This document shows positions 10,552-23,502 of a stretch of DNA of 64,000 bases, piece by piece. The stretch spans positions 28,199,385-28,263,384 of the forward strand of contig NC_088295.1 of NCBI RefSeq assembly GCF_032854445.1. The letters are read 5' to 3'. The DNA comes from Liolophura sinensis. Taxonomy: Eukaryota > Mollusca > Polyplacophora > Chitonida > Chitonidae. The notes under the pieces were generated by a model. The model worked only from the letters and a program-made list of their open reading frames with translations, made no database searches and was not told the DNA's origin. Position 1 is the stretch's first letter. Every line of letters starts with the position of its first letter. Both the position numbers and the translations under genes were made by a program.

Positions 10552-11900
10552 CACTGTGGCCTTAATATGAAATTGTCTTGTTGAATGTTTACAGGGGAGC
10601 AATTAATTATTATAATTTAAGCTCAAAAAAAAAAAAATACGATGGAAATGCGGTTACACGTTTTCTTGGGGATACGAGAGTTGGTAGACGTAACTTCAGC
10701 GGCCAGAATCGTGATTCCGGTCACGTACCATGTTTGCGGCACGTGATAAGAGATACCCGTGTGTCAAATCAAGGTTCACGTGGGGCCATGATCCTGTTGT
10801 TCACCTGTAACGTGTATGTGGAAAAATCGAACTAGAAGCAAGCTCAAATGTTGCTCATTGCTGGCATGTCTCTCCTTGGAACATCAGCAGGATCGGACGA
10901 TCTGTTGTGCTTTGGGAACTATGTGTGGACACAGTCGTGTATATTATGTTGCATCAAAAATGTGGTGGAGGACGATCTTAGTATTTAGTCTCCTTTCAGA
11001 GCACTGCATTTTGGACACGAACATTAACGACACTAACAGAAAAGCACAGCCCTTAGCTCGCCGAATGGGATATATGTACTCTAAACTTTTAAGATGACGG
11101 TGCAGGGTCCCAAATTTTCAAAAAAGATTTGGACGTGTATTGTGGTGCTTGGACGTTCGGAATCCACTGAGAACTCATTCAGATGTCAGTGGTACAGCTA
11201 CCAGAGATTCGTTGTCCATTTGAGTATTAACAACATCTGTTTATACACTCAATTTTGGGCCAAAGACCAAGAAGGGACTTGCCATGTATATATACGTAAT
11301 GGGGCAGCTGTATGTGGTCGTGGACTATTGTGCTATATACATATAAACTGTAATTACCCAGCGGCGATTTGATATGTGGTTATAAGTAAACTTCTGTATG
11401 TACATGTAATATGTACGTATAACCCAGGTAAACCGCACCTCAGCCTACGTCGTGAACTTCGCCGTTAGAAATCAGCTGTTGACTATATATACTCTCCTTA
11501 TAGAGCCTTTATGTTTGGTGTTATCATACTAACATTTATTGTACATGTAATCCCATCTTCTATTATTGTTTGTTTAATTGTTTGTTTGTTTGTTTGTTTG
11601 TTTGTTGAGGTTAAAACTTCGTTTTCCTTCTTTCAAGTTTTGTGTTTTTGTTCGGAAGAATTGATAAATCTTCGGTGATATGTGTGTACCACACGTGTAT
11701 GTGTATACTGCAGGTAGCAGGGTACCTTCCCGACGACTATGATAATAATACACTAACGATACACATAATCTGCTTCATACAACGATTGTAAGGGATGACT
11801 GTTTAGCCTATGCTAACTAGTGTTGAGATGAATGTGTGACTGGCTAAAATCTGTCTATGATGTTTTCCGTTTTATGGCATAAATAAATGACATTGTTTAC
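10552..11900 (+). other. PTP1 3' UTR and flank
   Basis: No conserved open frame. An AATAAA at 11882-11887 followed by TTGTTTACAG and TGTATGTTTTG is a possible polyadenylation site. A (TTTG)n microsatellite lies at about 11565-11606. Confidence 0.35.
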
Positions 11901-12213
11901 AGATATGAGTTTCTGTATGTTTTGCTCTCCGTTGGTTTCCATATACCAGATTTAACTTTAAGCCAAGACTTCGGTTGTTTACTTTGACTAAAAAAAAAGA
12001 TTAGTGTACCGGCATATTAAACTGAAACTAAAACTGCTGCTGTTATACTTTTACTTTGGAGAACAGCATTTACTGCTGAGTTTGGCTAAACTTTTAAGTA
12101 TAAAATGTGACTTAATACCAGTATTAGCTGATTCACTTTCGAACAACAGGGCCTTTGATGACAAACATATCCTTATATATGACTAAAGTAAGTGACACGT
12201 GTCTGTACATGGC

Positions 12214-12452
12214 CGCTAGCGCAGCGTAGTGACCCAGAAGCCTCTCACCAATGCGGTCGCTGTGAGTTCAAGACCAGCTCATGCTGGCTTCCTCTACGGC
12301 CGTACGTGGGAAGGTCTGCCAGCAACCTGCGGATGGTCGTGGGTTTCCGCCGGGCTCTGCCCGGTTTCCACCCACCATAATGCTGGCCGCCGTCGTATAA
12401 GTGAAATATTCTTGAGTACGGCGTAAAACACCAATCAAAAAAAAAAAAAAAA
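12214..12452 (+). mobile_element. SINE family A, full copy with 12-bp target-site duplication
   Basis: Same head, body and tail as the copy at 9472, ending in a pure A run. TCTGTACATGGC flanks it on both sides (12202-12213 and 12453-12464), so it inserted inside a unit of the surrounding minisatellite. Confidence 0.92.
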
Positions 12453-13140
12453 TCTGTACATGGCTCCCATTGAGCTGTCACGCACCTGGCTCCCAGTGAG
12501 CTTATACGTGTCTGTTCGTGGCTCTCAGTGAGCTCATACTTGTATGTACGTGGCTCCCAGTGAGCTGACACGTGTCCCAGTGAACTCGCGCACGATTTTA
12601 AGTGACTCTCTGAAAGGTTACAGGTCTATATATATGTCTCCCAGACTCTCAGCGGACTGACATACACACTATTATACCTGACGGAAAGGTTACAGGCAAG
12701 TATCCTTGTATGGCTCCCAGTAAGCTATATGCACATGATTTTAAGTGATTCTCCGAGCGGTTACAGTGGAGTCTCTATATATGGCTCCCAGTGAGCTTAT
12801 ACACACGATTTAAGTGACTCTTCAAGAGGTTACAGGCAAGTGTCTATATATGGCATCCAGTAAGCTTATACGCACAATTTTAAGTGACTCTCCAAGAATT
12901 TGGCTCCCGATCACCTTAGTGTGAAGTCCGTATATAAAGGTACCTATACCCTTTTAATACACACAATGGTGTGGCTTCCTTGAGCGTTTAGACAAATCTG
13001 TACACAAGGCCCTCAATGAGCTTATACACACCAATATATGTGGGCTACACACATAAAGAGATGAGCTTACAGGAAAGCTTACACAAAGTCTTTATATGTG
13101 GCTGACACGAGCTCTGTGCATAGATATCCCCGTGGCTCAC

Positions 13141-13490
13141 CGGCCCCGATAGCACAAATGGTAGAGTGTCCGCTTCGGGAGCTGTAGATCAAGGGTCAAT
13201 CCTGGGTCGAGTCACAACTAAGACCTTAATAGAGGAAGTTGTAACGTCCCGGCTTGGCGTTCAGCATGAAGGGGATAGTGCAACGACTGGTTGACCCGTA
13301 TCAGTATAATGGCTCGCGCGGCGCGGCTTACTGTAAGACGTCTCAGTGAAGCACCACTAGATAAAACAGCGGTGGTAATCCGTCCTACAACAAGGAGGCG
13401 CGTTACATGCACTCTAAGGTTTCCTTCGTCGTCATATTACTGAAAAATTGTTAAGTACGACGTTACCCCTACCATTCACTCACTCACTCA
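13141..13490 (+). mobile_element. SINE family B, full copy with tRNA-like head
   Basis: The head GATAGCACAAATGGTAGAG looks like a Pol III A box and GGGTCAATCCTGGGTCGAG like a B box. The body has GCATGAAGGGGATAGTGCA and CCACTAGATAAAACAGCGG. The tail is CACTCACTCACTCA. No clean target-site duplication seen. Confidence 0.85.
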
Positions 13491-13650
13491 TATATGGCTC
13501 TCTGAGTTCAGTCACGTGTTCATATATCGCTCCCTGTGAGTTCAGTCACTTGTTCATATATCGCTCCCTGTGAACTGAGTCACGTGGTTATGCATGGCTC
13601 CCTGTGAGTTGAGACGTGCTTACCTGTGAGTTGAGACACATGTTTATGTC

Positions 13651-14332
13651 GGTCTTGGTAGTTTATCGATACTAGTACACAGCTTACTCTTTGCAAAGCA
13701 GACCTTGCATAGTTAGTAATTCAATAGTTATAGTTATTTATAGTTAGAATATTCGTCGCGAATGCAGCTTTACGTACAGTACATGTGCGCGTGCGACGTC
13801 GGAATTGCAATATGGCTTACTCTGGTTCGATTATACGTGACTGAGTAAAAACCAAGAATAGGAATTCCGTAGGAAGTATCAACCAATTCAAGAAAAATCT
13901 TACCAAATGTTGCACTTCAAATTTCTGCAAGCCCCATTCCACGAACAAACCCGAGTGAAGGCAGATGCACCACGCCATGATGAGTGGGTCGCAGCCATTC
14001 TACCTCCTGTGTGCCAAATGCTTGATTGAATTCGTCAAGTGCGAGATCTACTTGGTTGCCATGGTAACGTGGGAAATGGAAAGATGGCCGTGAGTACCAA
14101 ATCGTGTTAGCGCATTCTGTCCGGCGAAGAAACCGGAAAAATGAAAGTTGCTCGTAGCTGTAAACCCAAAGGCACCACACTGAGGAAGCTCTTCGTGCTG
14201 TATATAGATTTATGGTCAGAAAACCTATTTTGTGTCCTGACATAGGGTTAATTTATAGAAAATGGCACAGGCTTTTATGTCTAAAAGCGTTACATGCACA
14301 CAGAGCTACAAACATGGACATTTGCTGAATTT
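13651..14332. other. No gene recognised
   Basis: Intergenic DNA; the open frame on the minus strand at 13917-14243 shows no recognisable domain. Confidence 0.4.
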
Positions 14333-14728
14333 GGTGATTCTCCATGGCCTGGTGATTCTCCATGGCCTGGTGATTCCCTATGGCCTGGTGATTCCCCATG
14401 GCCTGGTGATTCCCCATGGCCTGGTGATTCTCCATGGCCTGGTGATTCCCTATGGCCTGGTGATTCCCCATGGCCTGGTGATTCCCCATGGCCTGGTGAT
14501 TCTCCATGGCCTGGTGATTCCCCGCGGCCTGGTGATTCTCCATGATCGGGTGATTCTCCATGGCCTGGTGATTCCCCACGGCCTGGTGATTCTCCATGGT
14601 CGGGTGATTCCCCATTGCTTGGTGATTCTCCATGGCCTGGTAATTCTCCATGGCCTGGTGATTCCCCATGGCCTGGTGATTCTCCATGGCCTGGTGATTC
14701 TGCATGGTCGGGTGATTCCCCATTGCTT
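14333..14728. repeat. 18-bp minisatellite, about 22 copies
   Basis: Unit TGGTGATTCCCCATGGCC, with variants CTCCATGGCC, CTATGGCC and CATTGCT. The unit length is a multiple of three, so several frames on both strands stay open and give hexapeptide repeats such as GDSPWP. This is an arithmetic effect, not evidence of coding. Confidence 0.95.
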
Positions 14729-14739
14729 GACACATATGC

Positions 14740-16205
14740 AAAAGCCTCTCAGACATTAACCCTGTCAGATATACGTGACAACGTCTGTATAATTTGTTGT
14801 TAAGCAGTCAGTTCAAAGCCAAGGAGTTTCGACCACGCAGTGTTTGTAAAAATACATATTAAATGGCACAACTGTCATAATGCTGTGAAATACCGTGAAG
14901 TGTAAAATACGCATACTGTTTTTTTTTTTTGGTAACTTTTTAAATACATGTATGGTAAGTTACCTTAATTTTTTTCTAAAAATGCATTTTAAGAGGCCAA
15001 TATAATTACCATAAAATTTTACATTTGGTTGTAAAAAATTTCCATATTAGGATATCATCCTGTCTTAATTCTCACCAAAACTGAAAACACCTTTCGAACA
15101 TTAATAGACCTCTCTGAATCAGACAAAACGAGCACCTTAGTCAGGGACGAAATTGTAGTTCATTTTGTTCAATATATAAGTATATATATACCGCCGTGCT
15201 ATATGCTTGTGTCAGCATTTTTTCCGTGTTTTAGACCTTATATACAATAGTGTATCCCAGATTAGACTAAACACATATATGTGCACACCAAAATGCAGTA
15301 AACGATGTAATTATTGAATAGATGAAAGATAGTTATCGATACGAAATTTCCAGTGTGTGTGTTCCATATTATAGCACGCTTAATTACAGGCAGAAAACAA
15401 CCTTAACTTACTTGAAGTTGGTCCGAAATCGAGAGACGCTGGCTATATACCTGTACCTCCCTCACTTTCCAGGGAAATCGATGAATGTTGAAATCAAAAT
15501 AGTAAAAATGTTTATCGAGAAATCTGAGCTATACGTAATGATCTTCTCATAACGTACACTCATCTATATAGTACGTCATAACTACTGCTGCAACACGGGG
15601 TAAACGGATAGGCCTACATCTCACGAATGAGGGCTCCGATATAATAACACAGGTTCCCTTCACCAACATGCACCTATCATACCAAACTTCACTGAACAGT
15701 GTTAACGGTTCGCTTCGTTTGCACATCCTATATATTATTCACAAGTTTTATTAAATTCATGATCCGGTATACGGCCTTACAGATGACATCAAATGTTATC
15801 CCATGAGCTATGAGTACAGCAAGCACATCGGCAGATACCGGCACATAACTTGGCTACAGAAAGTAAGTTGATATTTGCCTTGCGGTTGAGTACACAAAAT
15901 ACTGTATCCATATATGCTGATATCTTCGGGTATACATCTATGATACATGTAAATAATAGTCCCATGGAGGCGATAAGGAAATGGTGTCAAAGTTGAAACA
16001 ACAATGTTTAGAATGTTTAGTTTACAGCAGTACTTCACGTGTCATGTAATGGCTTATCAAAACTGCAATATTATCTGTATAGTCTACACAAGCAATGCGT
16101 GATCGTGCATTACTGACCTGGCTTCGTAGCGCTAAAGATTAGCTTGTCATATGACAGTTGTTCTGATCAGCACAATTAGGCCATCATTTTCGTATTCTAG
16201 AGAAC
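14740..16205. other. No gene recognised
   Basis: AT-rich intergenic DNA with poly-T and TATATA runs (for example near 14920 and 15180); no exon-like segment or repeat family recognised. Confidence 0.5.
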
Positions 16206-16222
16206 AATAAATTCCTTTTGGA

Positions 16223-16573
16223 GGGAGTGCTTGGGGTTCAACGTCGCACTTAATAATTTTTCAGTCATATGACGACAAAGGATTTCTCAGAGTGCGTGCT
16301 ATGTGCCTCTTTGTTGCAGGACGGATTTCCACCGCTCTTTTATCTAGTGCTGCTTCACTGAGACGACCTACCGAAGGCAAGTAAACCGCCCTGCCTGAGC
16401 CATTATACTGATACGGGTCAACCAGTCGTAGCGCTATCCTCTTTATGCTGAACGCCAAGCGAGGAAGATACAGTTTCCTCTATTAAGGTCTTAAATGTGA
16501 ATGGACCAAGGACTGACCCTGAATCTACCGCCCCCGAAGCGGACACTCTACCAACTGTGCTATCGGAGCCGGT
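16223..16573 (-). mobile_element. SINE family B, full copy, 15-bp target-site duplication
   Basis: The reverse strand reads the B-family head and body (GCTTCGGGGGCGGTAGATT, GCATAAAGAGGATAGCGCT). TAAATTCCTTTTGGA is present on both sides (16208-16222 and 16574-16588). Confidence 0.92.
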
Positions 16574-16798
16574 TAAATTCCTTTTGGACTATATGCCTGT
16601 GTCTACATGCATCAGCAAGCAGAGAGTATGAAGTCACGTAGGACTGACAAATACTGTTGATTTGTTCGCACCTCTGAGTATTTCCATACAAGCCTATCTC
16701 AGTTACCTCTGTAAAATTAAGACTTAGCTAAGGGATATAGGGGACATAAGCATCCATTTTATTACATCAGCATGCTGCCTTTATGAACAGTTGCCATC

Positions 16799-17031
16799 AA
16801 TTTATTTATTTATTTACCTGGTTGGTGTTTTACGCCGTAGAATATTTAACTTACACGACAATGGCCAGCGTTATGGTGGGAGGAAACCCGCCCGAGGCCG
16901 GGGGAAACCCATACCAAGTAGGCCTTAACAAGTAGGGCCGGAGAGGAAGCCAGCATGAGCTGAACTTGAACTCATAGTGACCGCATGAGTGGGAGGCTCC
17001 TGGGTCATTGCGCCGTGCTGGCACTCTACCC
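16799..17031 (-). mobile_element. SINE family A
   Basis: The reverse strand carries the A-family head, the GAGTTCAAGTTCAGCTCATG box, and the tail ending in AAATAAATAAATAAA. Diverged from the other copies. Confidence 0.85.
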
Positions 17032-17520
17032 ACCTTGACCACAATTGATGTACCACCTATATATTTGTATTTAACTGGAAATTACGTCTCCCTTACACAC
17101 TACCAGTTTTATTTTAATATTTATATAAATATATCTTACATTATTCCTTTTTTATGAACTGATGTTATATATTTTTCCTGGAGGAGTGTCTCATGGTTTG
17201 CGAGTGGTACACGCATGCCTGACACTTAGATTATGCGGAATCTATAGTGGTACATATATATGATACCATATACTGTTGTGTTTAATAGGGATTTTATATC
17301 TCTGGGCTCTGGTTTTCTTAATAGTGGAGCGGTTATCTCTTCCCTTTTTGTCGTCAATAATGCAAGGCTAATTTATAGTCAAGATATTGTTATCCTCTAT
17401 TATTATTGTTACCCAAGGAGGGAGACATTTCCAAGCTGCAACAATTGGTATTTTTGAGATCTTAATATCCAGTATGCGAGGCGTAACAGGAACATTTATC
17501 GATATTCTTGGCTCACTGTA

Positions 17521-17802
17521 TATTAGATCGCTTCGGTGATCTTGGGCATCTGCCTCGAAGACGGAAGACCAGGGATCATACCCGGATCGGGTCATATCAG
17601 TGACTTTCAAAATTGTACTTGTTGCTGCCTCGAAATAGAGTCAGTATAAAGTGACTGGGAGGAAGACTGATTCCGTGGCACTTTGGCGACATTGATCCGC
17701 CGGCCACAGGAAGACAAAGTACATATGTACACACACAAACTGACTCCTCGTCGGAATATGACTGAAAAGTACCGTTCGACGTAAAACCCCAAGCATACAT
17801 AC
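17521..17802 (+). mobile_element. SINE-like element, family C
   Basis: GTACTTGTTGCTGCCTCG ... CAGTATAAAGTGACTGGG ... CACAGGAAGACA ... ACTGACTCCTCGTCGGAATA ... GACGTAAAACCCCAAGC aligns with the element at 30097-30365. GGGATCATACCCGG may be a B box. Its left end GATCGCTTCGGTGATCTTGG resembles the MITE-like terminal repeat at 4612 and 6530. Confidence 0.6.
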
Positions 17803-17890
17803 ACACCTACACACACACACACACACACACATACATACATACATACATACATACATACATACATACATACATACACACATACATACATAT
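17803..17890. repeat. (CA)n / (CATA)n microsatellite
   Basis: A CA run grading into a long ACAT run at the 3' end of the family C element. Confidence 0.95.
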
Positions 17891-17922
17891 AAACAGTAAC
17901 ACTGTAACACTGTATTCGTACG

Positions 17923-18054
17923 CGGGAAGGCCTTCCAGCAGCCTGCGGATGGTCGTGGGTTTCTCCCGGCATTTCCACCATAATGCTGGCCGCCGTCGTA
18001 GAAGTGAAAATATTCTTGAGTACGGCGTAAAACACCAATCAAATAAATAAATAA
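17923..18054 (+). mobile_element. SINE family A, 5' truncated
   Basis: Begins at ACGCGGGAAGGCCTTCC and contains GCGGATGGTCGTGGGTTTC and the CCAATCAAATAAATAAATAA tail. The 3' flank to about 18195 is shared with the copy at 24546. Confidence 0.85.
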
Positions 18055-18195
18055 ATAAATAACACTGTATTAATGATCTAATGCAAGAAGATGGTGGCCG
18101 GTATCTTCTGAAGTGTGTTTCAAGTCTAAGAGGTGAATTCAGTTTGGTTGGTGAAACATATCGTTCCAGGTAATGTCCTTGTATAGCTGTTCATG
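18055..18195 (+). repeat. Segment shared with 24785-24920
   Basis: AACACTGTATTAATGATCTA, GGTATCTTCT.AAGTGTGTTT, GAGGTGAATTCAGTTTGGTT and CTTGTATAGCTGTTCA occur in the same order and spacing downstream of two separate family A SINEs. Confidence 0.85.
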
Positions 18196-19612
18196 GAATA
18201 AATATATTTTATGTAGGGGAAAACCTCATGAAATGTATGGTAACTACTGAATGTGTCATCTACGTATCTCCAATCTTATCTGATAACACCATTATCAATC
18301 TGTATTCGGATCTCAGCCATGCATAAAAATATTTGTATTCAAGGTGGGAGTGACTGAATTATGTTTTAAATTGTGTACACATATGCAAACATATATCCAA
18401 GGGAGGGTCAAACTTCACTGTAGTCTTTTGCTGTTAGTTTAACTGACTGTACGAATTTACAGCAAAACGGTGTACTTGATTACACTGCGTCTTTCGCTGA
18501 AAGCAACATTCCCCACAACTCTTCTCGAACCGATGTCTCATATTCCGGGATGGGTTATATCCCTTGTTTACTGAGACGCTTTTACCCGGAAGTTTTACGG
18601 ATCGTTTATTTCTTTGAAAAAAACTTAGGCTAGGAGTTTACAGCACGTAGATAATGTACACATATACTCGCGACGCTTTGAAAGGACTGTTTGCTTGTAT
18701 AGACCAAGTTACTGGAGATCAGTTTATGTTCTCCTCCTGTAGACTGGAATGGGTCGGCTGTCTTAACAGACGTAGAGCACTAAGTAGCTGGGCAATCTAG
18801 TTTAGTAGGCCACGGCGGTAGCTGTTCACTCCAAACTGTAGTGGTATTACATGCTAAGCTTAGGAAGCGCTAGTTAAATACGGCGACAGAGTCCAGCGTT
18901 AGTGAAGCTACTATACCAGATGTCATCTAAAGCTAGCTGTATCAGTATATAGTACATGACAGATGTCAAAAAGGGCAATTTGCAGAGGAACTGTCATCAA
19001 AACGAACTTTTCGTGAAGGGAGTTGGGCAAAGCTTGTGTTGGAGGCCTGGAACAATGTGATGGACAGTCAGCATTGCCAGTATTCCCTCGTCATACCGGG
19101 AAGTTATGTGGGCACAGGCTTTGACAGCTCTAGAGATATCCTCGTGCGAGAGGTCGACAATTTGTACCCGATCCCAGTACTTCATTGTGTGATACTCTGT
19201 GCTATAAGTTTGGATGCTATATAGTAATATATAAACAGTACATTTTGTTGTTACCGTGTGCGAGGAAGGAGAGTGAAGGTTGTAGTGGGGCCTATTGAAT
19301 GTGTCATTGACATCTTGAATGTTTCGGTTTGTATTGCACCGACATTTATAGTTAAATTTGTACTACAGAAGAGCCTGCGTTAGCCGGGAACGAGGAAGTG
19401 AGAGATACCTGAACTGAGTAAATTTTTAGCGTCCATTTAACGACTAATATTCGCGGTTGTGAGCTGAACATTCGGCATGAGCATGTTGGGATGTAGACTG
19501 ACTTTGTAGGCCGACACAGCAGGCAGATAGTAGTCCTGAAAGTTGACATTCCATTTAGTGTAAGAGTACTGGACTGGTCCAATCTTGAGTTTGTTGTCAC
19601 CCGATAGCAAAC
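18196..19612 (+). other. Upstream region of PTP2 (possible promoter and 5' UTR)
   Basis: No gene or repeat family recognised. TATAAA at 19230-19235 is the nearest TATA-like motif, about 380 bases before the proposed ATG. Any 5' UTR exon here cannot be told from sequence alone. Confidence 0.25.
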
Positions 19613-19669
19613 ATGGGGAGATCACAGCAAGCGGTGATTTTCTGGATTTTCTTGCCACTTCTAGTGCTG
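19613..19669 (+). CDS. PTP2 exon 1 (signal peptide)
   Basis: [19 protein letters not shown], a short N region and a strongly hydrophobic core, then donor CTG|GTAAAG in phase 0. Exon 2 also starts in phase 0. The distance of 11.4 kb and the weak donor leave room for another first exon. Confidence 0.55.
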
Positions 19670-20338
19670 GTAAAGTATTTATTTATTATTATTTTTTGGA
19701 GACTGATATTTGTACACATAGCTTCCATTTCTTACACATACAATACTGGTAGGCTACATTTGAAGAACTATTGAAGTTGCTTTTTTTTATAGAAATTAAA
19801 CATACTTGTACTTTGTTATACAAAGTAAACATACTATAACATACTTTGTCATTCAAAGTAAATGCTGTTCAACATAAAAGAGTGAGTGCTTGGGGTTTAA
19901 CATCGTACTCAACAATTTTTCAGTCATATGACGACGAAGGAATCATTAGGGTGCATGCACGTGTAATGTGCCTCCTTGTTGCAGGACGGATTTCCACCGC
20001 TCTTTTATTTAGTGCTGCATCACTGAGACAACTTACCGAAGGCAAGTAAGCCGCCCCGCCCGAGCCATTATACTGATACGGGTCAACCAGTCATTGCACT
20101 ATCCCCTTCATGCTGAACGCCAAGCGAGGAAGTTACAACTTCCTCTTTTAAAGTCTTAGGTGTGACTCGACCAAGGATTGATCCTGGATCTACCGGTCCC
20201 GAAGCGGACGCTCTACCAACTGTGCTATCCGGGCCGGTCAACATAAAAGAAGCCTTATACATGTACATCATTGATATGCAGTGTATCATTTCTGCTTGTT
20301 GTCACAGATATAAATATTTTTTTCAAACATACCTTCTG

Positions 20339-20374
<36 letters not shown>

Positions 20375-23300
20375 TGATATTTAAGTATTGTAGCTTTTGT
20401 TCATTATTATTGTTCAGTACTTTTTTGTTGGATGTGATAACACAGACAATACAGAAAGATTTATCTCATTACATAAACTGCATGTAGATAAGCGACTGTC
20501 TAATTTCTGCTGCATACTGTGACGACCATATTGACTGCAAGTAAAGATATATTTTTGAATGTTTTGTGAAAAACAAAATACTGGATAATACCTGGATCTT
20601 ATTCAACAAAGCTATTTTTGAATGACAGCAAAAGTTAAAACTTGAGACTTGGATACAATGGTATTATTTATGAAGAAAGGGACATGGTCTGTATGCATAA
20701 TAAGAAAGCATTTTATGTTACAGTGCATTGATTTACGTCCAGAAATTTAGTGTAGGTTCAGCTCTTGAGAACTGTATTAAGATGAATTAGGTGAGATAAC
20801 TCAGAAGTGAATCCTTGTTCTGTGCTTGATTCGATTTTTTTGTTCAGATTAGCAAAAGAAAATAAACATATTGTACTTACTTGGTATTTTTAAAAATGCC
20901 TGTTTATGATGAACACTAATGTTTTATTCTAAATCAAGATGTAAAACTATGTGGATCACCTGTCAGTAAGCTAGGTTAGCATTCCAAGCATGCTGTAGAA
21001 TAAGTGTAAACAGTTACGGTGTGGAGGGGAGAAGGAAGTATGGGATGAATTTTAATCCATAATAAAAATCTGTATAAATTCTATGGCTGGACCTGAGGAA
21101 TCATGTGCAGCGTCACGCGATGCAGATATGAAATTAGGGAGTGTGTGTTAGACATGACATCAGCTTGTCTTCTTTGTGAAAAGGAGAAAAGAAATGAAAT
21201 GTTACAGTTCCCGTGAAAGTGTCAATCTTATTATTAGCCCCTCCCACCTCAACTCCTCACTGATACTTGTTAACTGTACATATGTCTGTCAGACAGTCCA
21301 GTAATCCGTCCATCAATCAGTCTGTTACGAAAGATTTTTCAAGACCTTTTTTTTCCAGAAAGATTCATCATACTAAATTGGAATGTTGTACATGCAGATG
21401 CATGGCTAACCATGGCAGCTTACTAGTCAAGTTGACTTTCAGGTCATTTGTTCATTATGTAATGAAACTTGGTACATGGCTTTACCATGACAAATTTGAA
21501 GTATGGCTGCCCACAAGGTTTAGTTTCCCCATCCATGAATACATGTAGTTCTGTTGTATAATTTACCTCCAGGATAGCTACTGAATCATCAGTGTGACTA
21601 AAATTTTTATAATTTATTCTATAGCCAATCTGATGAATGTCTTACAGATTACCAATACTAAGAGGGAAGCCTGATCATGATAGATTGTGTAGGGTGGGTT
21701 AGTTCACAATATTATCTGCACTTGAAGCTTCTTTCTTCACCTTAACTGATCAGGTTTTGCATAATTATTGCAAACTCTTTGGTGGAAAGTGTGGTGGCTG
21801 CATGGAGCAGTTGATTAATTGTTGATATTTTAAACTAAATACCCTTATAAAAATGAGTTCACTTTTGAACCAACAATTGTCAGTGAGAGCTACTTTCCGG
21901 ATGAAGAAAACTGGACACTCCATGTCATACGTTGACCATTTAGGCCATTGTTACATATTCATTCCTTCACTCTGTCCAACTACTCTGTGCAACCTGCGGA
22001 TGGTCGTGGGTTTGCCCAGTTCCCGCCCACCATAATGCTTGCCGGCAGGATGTAAATAAAGTATTCTTGAGTTATGGCGTAAAACATCAATCAAATAAAT
22101 AAATAAACACACATGGCTTAAACATGTGTATCCAATGTATTGATGGGTATACCTTGGTCAAACAACACTTTAACATACATAACAAGTGTTTGAGAGGAGT
22201 AGGCCACAGCCAACCAATCAAGTTTCTTGCCTTTCAATCTCTACTTCACACAAGACATGGATTCGAACTTATTGTCATACTGGAAATTCTCAAGCATACC
22301 TTCCTTCCATTTGTCTGGAGGCATTGGTGGCGATGTGTGGTCAACCATATAGGTTTTTGGTGTGGTGTTCCATGAAGGTCACTGAAAAACATTTTCCTTC
22401 CACCAGTTTGATATGATATGGCATGTATGAGATCTGGGAGAGTTTGCAGTAACTGAATTTGCCAAAGGTCACTGGTTAATACTCCAGACATGCCAGTTCC
22501 ATCCACCCATGAGACTGGCTGCATTGATGTACTCAAATTCTTCAACTTTTTCAACCACCTCTGCAATCAATAATTTGAAACATTCTGACAGAACCATGGG
22601 GTGCAGAGAAATAATCTGGCGAGTTTTCTTAAGCTTGCATCTTTAATGACACTATCAAATCATTTTCATAATAATTGTATGTATAAATTCCACAAAGTGT
22701 TTTAGTGGTTGAAAAGGTTGAAGATTTGCAGTAAGTGAAAAGATCTTGATTATGGTACCACAATCAAATTAATAAATAAATACATGTTCTTGCACTGTCT
22801 AAGGTCACAGCCATCCTGTCTCAGCCTGGTTTGAACTCTTAACAACTATAGTGATTTAGCATTAACCACTCCATAGCAGAGGGTAGTGCAGTTGCCCCAT
22901 AAAAGTCATTGGCTATTTAACAGAATGTAAGACTTATCTAGTTAAAACCGTATATCCATTGATGTGTCACTTCATTCCTGTCACTTGTATGTAATATTGC
23001 TGATCATATTACAGATTGATTAACCCATGTTGTATCCATTTGTCAATGATTATGAAAATCACTTGGTTGTAGAATACTTCAATGTTGATCTTGTTATTCT
23101 AAAATCAAAATGCATTACCTTGCTTATCTGTTTTTATAAACTTTTTATAAAGGTTTGAATTGCCTTTTAAAGGTAGATTAACAATTGTGAGGAACCTTGG
23201 CAAATTTTTACTTTCTAGAGCATAAAGATAACTTCTAAAATCATGTTTCAAATTTTGACAAAGTCAGAATTTAGATGGTTTTTTGAGGAATTGTGCTATG

Positions 23301-23451
23301 TGGAGTGTCATTATTAGACAACATTTTTGAAGAATAAAATTAAAAACAAAGTAGTTACTAGGATCCATTTAAACTATACTGAACGTATTCATCATTGTCT
23401 TCAGTCAAAATGAATTTGCTGTTATACATATATACATAACATCTATGTCTG

Positions 23452-23502
<51 letters not shown>

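Larger units (their letters stand above)
12170..13650. repeat. Diverged minisatellite built on GTGGCTCCCAGTGAGCT, split by SINEs
   Basis: Units such as GGCTCCCAGTGAGCTTATA and TTTTAAGTGACTCTC...GGTTACAGG recur irregularly at about 30-70 bases from 12453 to 13110 and again at 13491-13650. A family A SINE (12214-12452) and a family B SINE (13141-13490) interrupt the array. Confidence 0.65.

Noticed and set aside
13141-13215. tRNA gene (A and B boxes, also at 16500-16573, 20165-20237 and 27808-27880)
   Set aside because: These are tRNA-derived heads of family B SINEs: they continue into a shared 3' body, have target-site duplications, and no clean cloverleaf is apparent.
14253-14803. Long open frames on both strands (hexapeptide GDSPWP, GESPGH, ENHQAM repeats)
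   Set aside because: Produced by an 18-bp tandem repeat that keeps several frames open at once; no flanking conserved domain.
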